Shown piece after piece: positions 25,422 through 27,462 of a stretch of DNA of 27,462 nt. Positions within the stretch are counted from its first letter, which is position 1. Each line of letters begins with the position of its first letter. The position numbers and the translations under genes are program-made. The DNA comes from Prevotella sp. UBA1378 (GTDB taxonomy: Bacteria; Bacteroidota; Bacteroidia; Bacteroidales; Bacteroidaceae), in contig DBRC01000028.1 of NCBI GenBank assembly GCA_002305505.1, positions 1-27,462 on the forward strand, in the 5' to 3' direction. The notes beneath the pieces are model-generated. The model was not told the origin of the DNA and made no database searches. It saw only the letters and a program-made list of their open reading frames with translations.

Positions 25422-25473
25422 TACGGTTTCCCTTTCTCCTTGGACGGATTATCCAGGAGACAGGGAAACCGTA
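25422..25473. repeat. Long hairpin between mscL and slyD
   Basis: TACGGTTTCCCT (25422-25433) pairs with 25462-25473; after a single mismatch TCTCCT (25435-25440) pairs with 25455-25460, and three more pairs follow, leaving a seven-base loop. It lies 73 bases past the mscL stop. It may end mscL transcription or act as a structured RNA; there is no T-run. Confidence 0.75.
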
Positions 25474-25545
25474 CAATCTGCGTGCCTGCGCCGGAAACAG
25501 CCCTCTGTCTTCGCGTGCAGCCCGGTATCATCGAAGCTCTATTGC

Positions 25546-25968
25546 CTACTTGTTCTTCAGCAAGTCGCGTATTTCGGCGAGCAGCGTCTCCTCTGCCGTA
25601 GGCTGGGGCGGGGCAGGGGGAGCAGCCGGTTCCTCTTTCTTCTTGCGGGCCAGCTTGTTGATTCCCTTCACGAGCAGGAACACACAGAATGCAATGATGA
25701 CGAAATCAATCATTGTCTGCAGGAAATTGCCGTAATTAATAGTGGCCGGCGCCAGTTTCTCCATACCTAAGTCTACCGACGGCAGGGTGTACTTGAGGTC
25801 GCTGAAGTTGACACCGCCGATAAGCCAGCCGATGGGCGGCATGATGACGTCGTCGACGATGGATGACACGATTTTGCCGAACGCGCCGCCGATGATAACA
25901 CCGACTGCCATGTCTACGGCATTGCCTTTCACGGCAAACTCTTTGAATTCATTGATGAATTTTCCCAT
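25546..25968 (-). CDS. mscL: Large-conductance mechanosensitive channel MscL
   Basis: MscL opens under membrane tension to release solutes when cells meet low osmolarity; it forms a homopentamer in the inner membrane. The 140-residue protein has the conserved N-terminal helix and first membrane helix ([20 protein letters not shown]), [12 protein letters not shown] at the first turn, and a second membrane helix (about 80-104; [19 protein letters not shown]). The C-terminal part is charged and Pro-rich with a final helix ([14 protein letters not shown]), as in the family. It is a single gene, divergent from GAPDH. Confidence 0.97.
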   Translation of the reverse strand: MGKFINEFKEFAVKGNAVDMAVGVIIGGAFGKIVSSIVDDVIMPPIGWLIGGVNFSDLKYTLPSVDLGMEKLAPATINYGNFLQTMIDFVIIAFCVFLLVKGINKLARKKKEEPAAPPAPPQPTAEETLLAEIRDLLKNK

Positions 25969-26103
25969 TGATTTAATTTGTTGATATTGATAACTCTATT
26001 TTGCCACGTCGAGTTGGCACTCGCGCCCTTCTTGCCCGATATGATGGCTTGAGATATGTCATGAGACGTGGTTTTTTATATAATTTAATACTACTTTCGG
26101 GTG

Positions 26104-26111
26104 CAAATATA
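26104..26111 (-). promoter_or_regulatory. -7 box for mscL
   Basis: On the minus strand TATATTTG matches TAnnTTTG. It lies about 136 bases from the mscL start, so the leader would be long, and the -33 box is not clear. The region contains CCACGTC (26004-26010) and GACGTGG (26065-26071) as a long-range inverted pair. Confidence 0.4.
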
Positions 26112-26123
26112 GAAATAATTTCG

Positions 26124-26131
26124 TATCTTTG
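26124..26131 (+). promoter_or_regulatory. -7 box for GAPDH
   Basis: TATCTTTG is a perfect -7 box. Transcription would start near 26138, giving an A-rich leader of about 99 bases before the ATG. No TTTG is seen 20 bases upstream. Confidence 0.55.
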
Positions 26132-26212
26132 CGCTCGAAAAGATGAAAAAGTGCTGTTTAAATGCATTTTTTATAGAAACAACTAAGGATAAACGGAAGA
26201 AAAATAGTTTAA

Positions 26213-27256
<1,044 letters not shown>

Positions 27257-27296
27257 TCTCTGATAAGGATTAAGACATTCTGTTTGAGAATATACG

Positions 27297-27331
27297 GAAC
27301 CGCCCGGCACACCAGTGTCCGGGCGGTTCTT
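27297..27331 (+). terminator. Terminator of GAPDH
   Basis: GAACCGCCCGG (27297-27307) pairs with CCGGGCGGTTC (27319-27329) as an 11-bp perfect stem, with further CAC/GTG pairing inside, followed by TTCTT. It lies 40 bases after the stop. Confidence 0.88.
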
Positions 27332-27358
27332 CTTGTATTCCGATTTCTTAACCCGAGT

Positions 27359-27432
27359 CCGGGATAAGCATCTCCCGTTATTCCGGCTTGCAACGCCCTC
27401 TTTGCGTTGTAACAGCCCTGCCTGTACAGGGC
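27359..27432. repeat. Three consecutive hairpins at the window end
   Basis: Stem 27359-27367 pairs with 27378-27386 (one G-T pair), CAACGC (27391-27396) with GCGTTG (27404-27409), and GCCCTG (27415-27420) with CAGGGC (27427-27432). They come after the GAPDH terminator with no gene, and the window ends at 27462. They could be an unannotated RNA or a palindromic repeat. Confidence 0.65.
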
Positions 27433-27462
27433 CGGGGGATACACGCTGTTTTGATTTTTGGC

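Overview
The window reads as chromosomal DNA of a Bacteroidales bacterium, most like Bacteroides or a close relative. Three things point there. Many genes are preceded by the Bacteroidetes-type promoter (-7 box TAnnTTTG, often with TTTG or TTG 20 bases upstream). The gene set is typical of the order: type III glutamine synthetase, a periplasmic-propeller AraC regulator, flavodoxin with DUF2023, an HsdR_N-like protein divergent from holA, PyrK/PyrD. Shine-Dalgarno sequences are mostly weak. The species cannot be named from sequence alone. I saw no tRNA, rRNA, CRISPR array, insertion sequence or phage gene; the stretch looks like stable core genome with repeat-rich spacers.

Layout. 1-312: spacer with a 30-bp perfect hairpin and a promoter. 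313-3150 (+): membrane-spanning AraC-type regulator with no histidine kinase. 3200-7320 (-): one nitrogen operon, read aguA, aguB, glnN. 7485-8845 (+): FetA/FetB-like ABC exporter pair. 8951-10129 (+): YqhD-type iron-containing alcohol dehydrogenase. 10130-10498: long inverted repeat built of heptamers. 10499-12128 (+): Nif3-like protein and a coiled-coil zinc-ribbon protein. 12129-12416: hairpin and a four-unit 22-bp palindrome array. 12417-12866 (-): small HsdR_N-like nuclease-fold protein, divergent from holA (12925-13953, +). 13954-14730: AT-rich spacer. 14731-15222 (+): XRE-type regulator. 15507-16424 (+): flavodoxin and DUF2023. 16497-17804 (+): enolase. 18033-19708 (+): pyrK-pyrD. 19819-23304 (+): secreted pectate-lyase-like modular protein. 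23305-23574: spacer with an orphan minus-strand promoter and a possible small RNA. 23575-25277 (-): slyD then aroC. 25546-25968 (-): mscL. 26237-27256 (+): GAPDH, then a run of hairpins to the window end.

Functional links. aguA and aguB turn agmatine into putrescine and release two ammonia; glnN, next in the same operon, can capture ammonia. PyrK and PyrD form the NAD-linked dihydroorotate dehydrogenase. Enolase and GAPDH are glycolytic genes with their own promoters. The most unusual items are the kinase-less membrane AraC regulator, the ABC ATPase that keeps Walker A/B but lacks the usual signature and H-loop histidine, the pectate-lyase/Fn3/autotransporter-repeat protein, the palindrome array at 12219-12306, and the possible small RNA near 23410-23500. 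I found no convincing wholly new multi-gene system.
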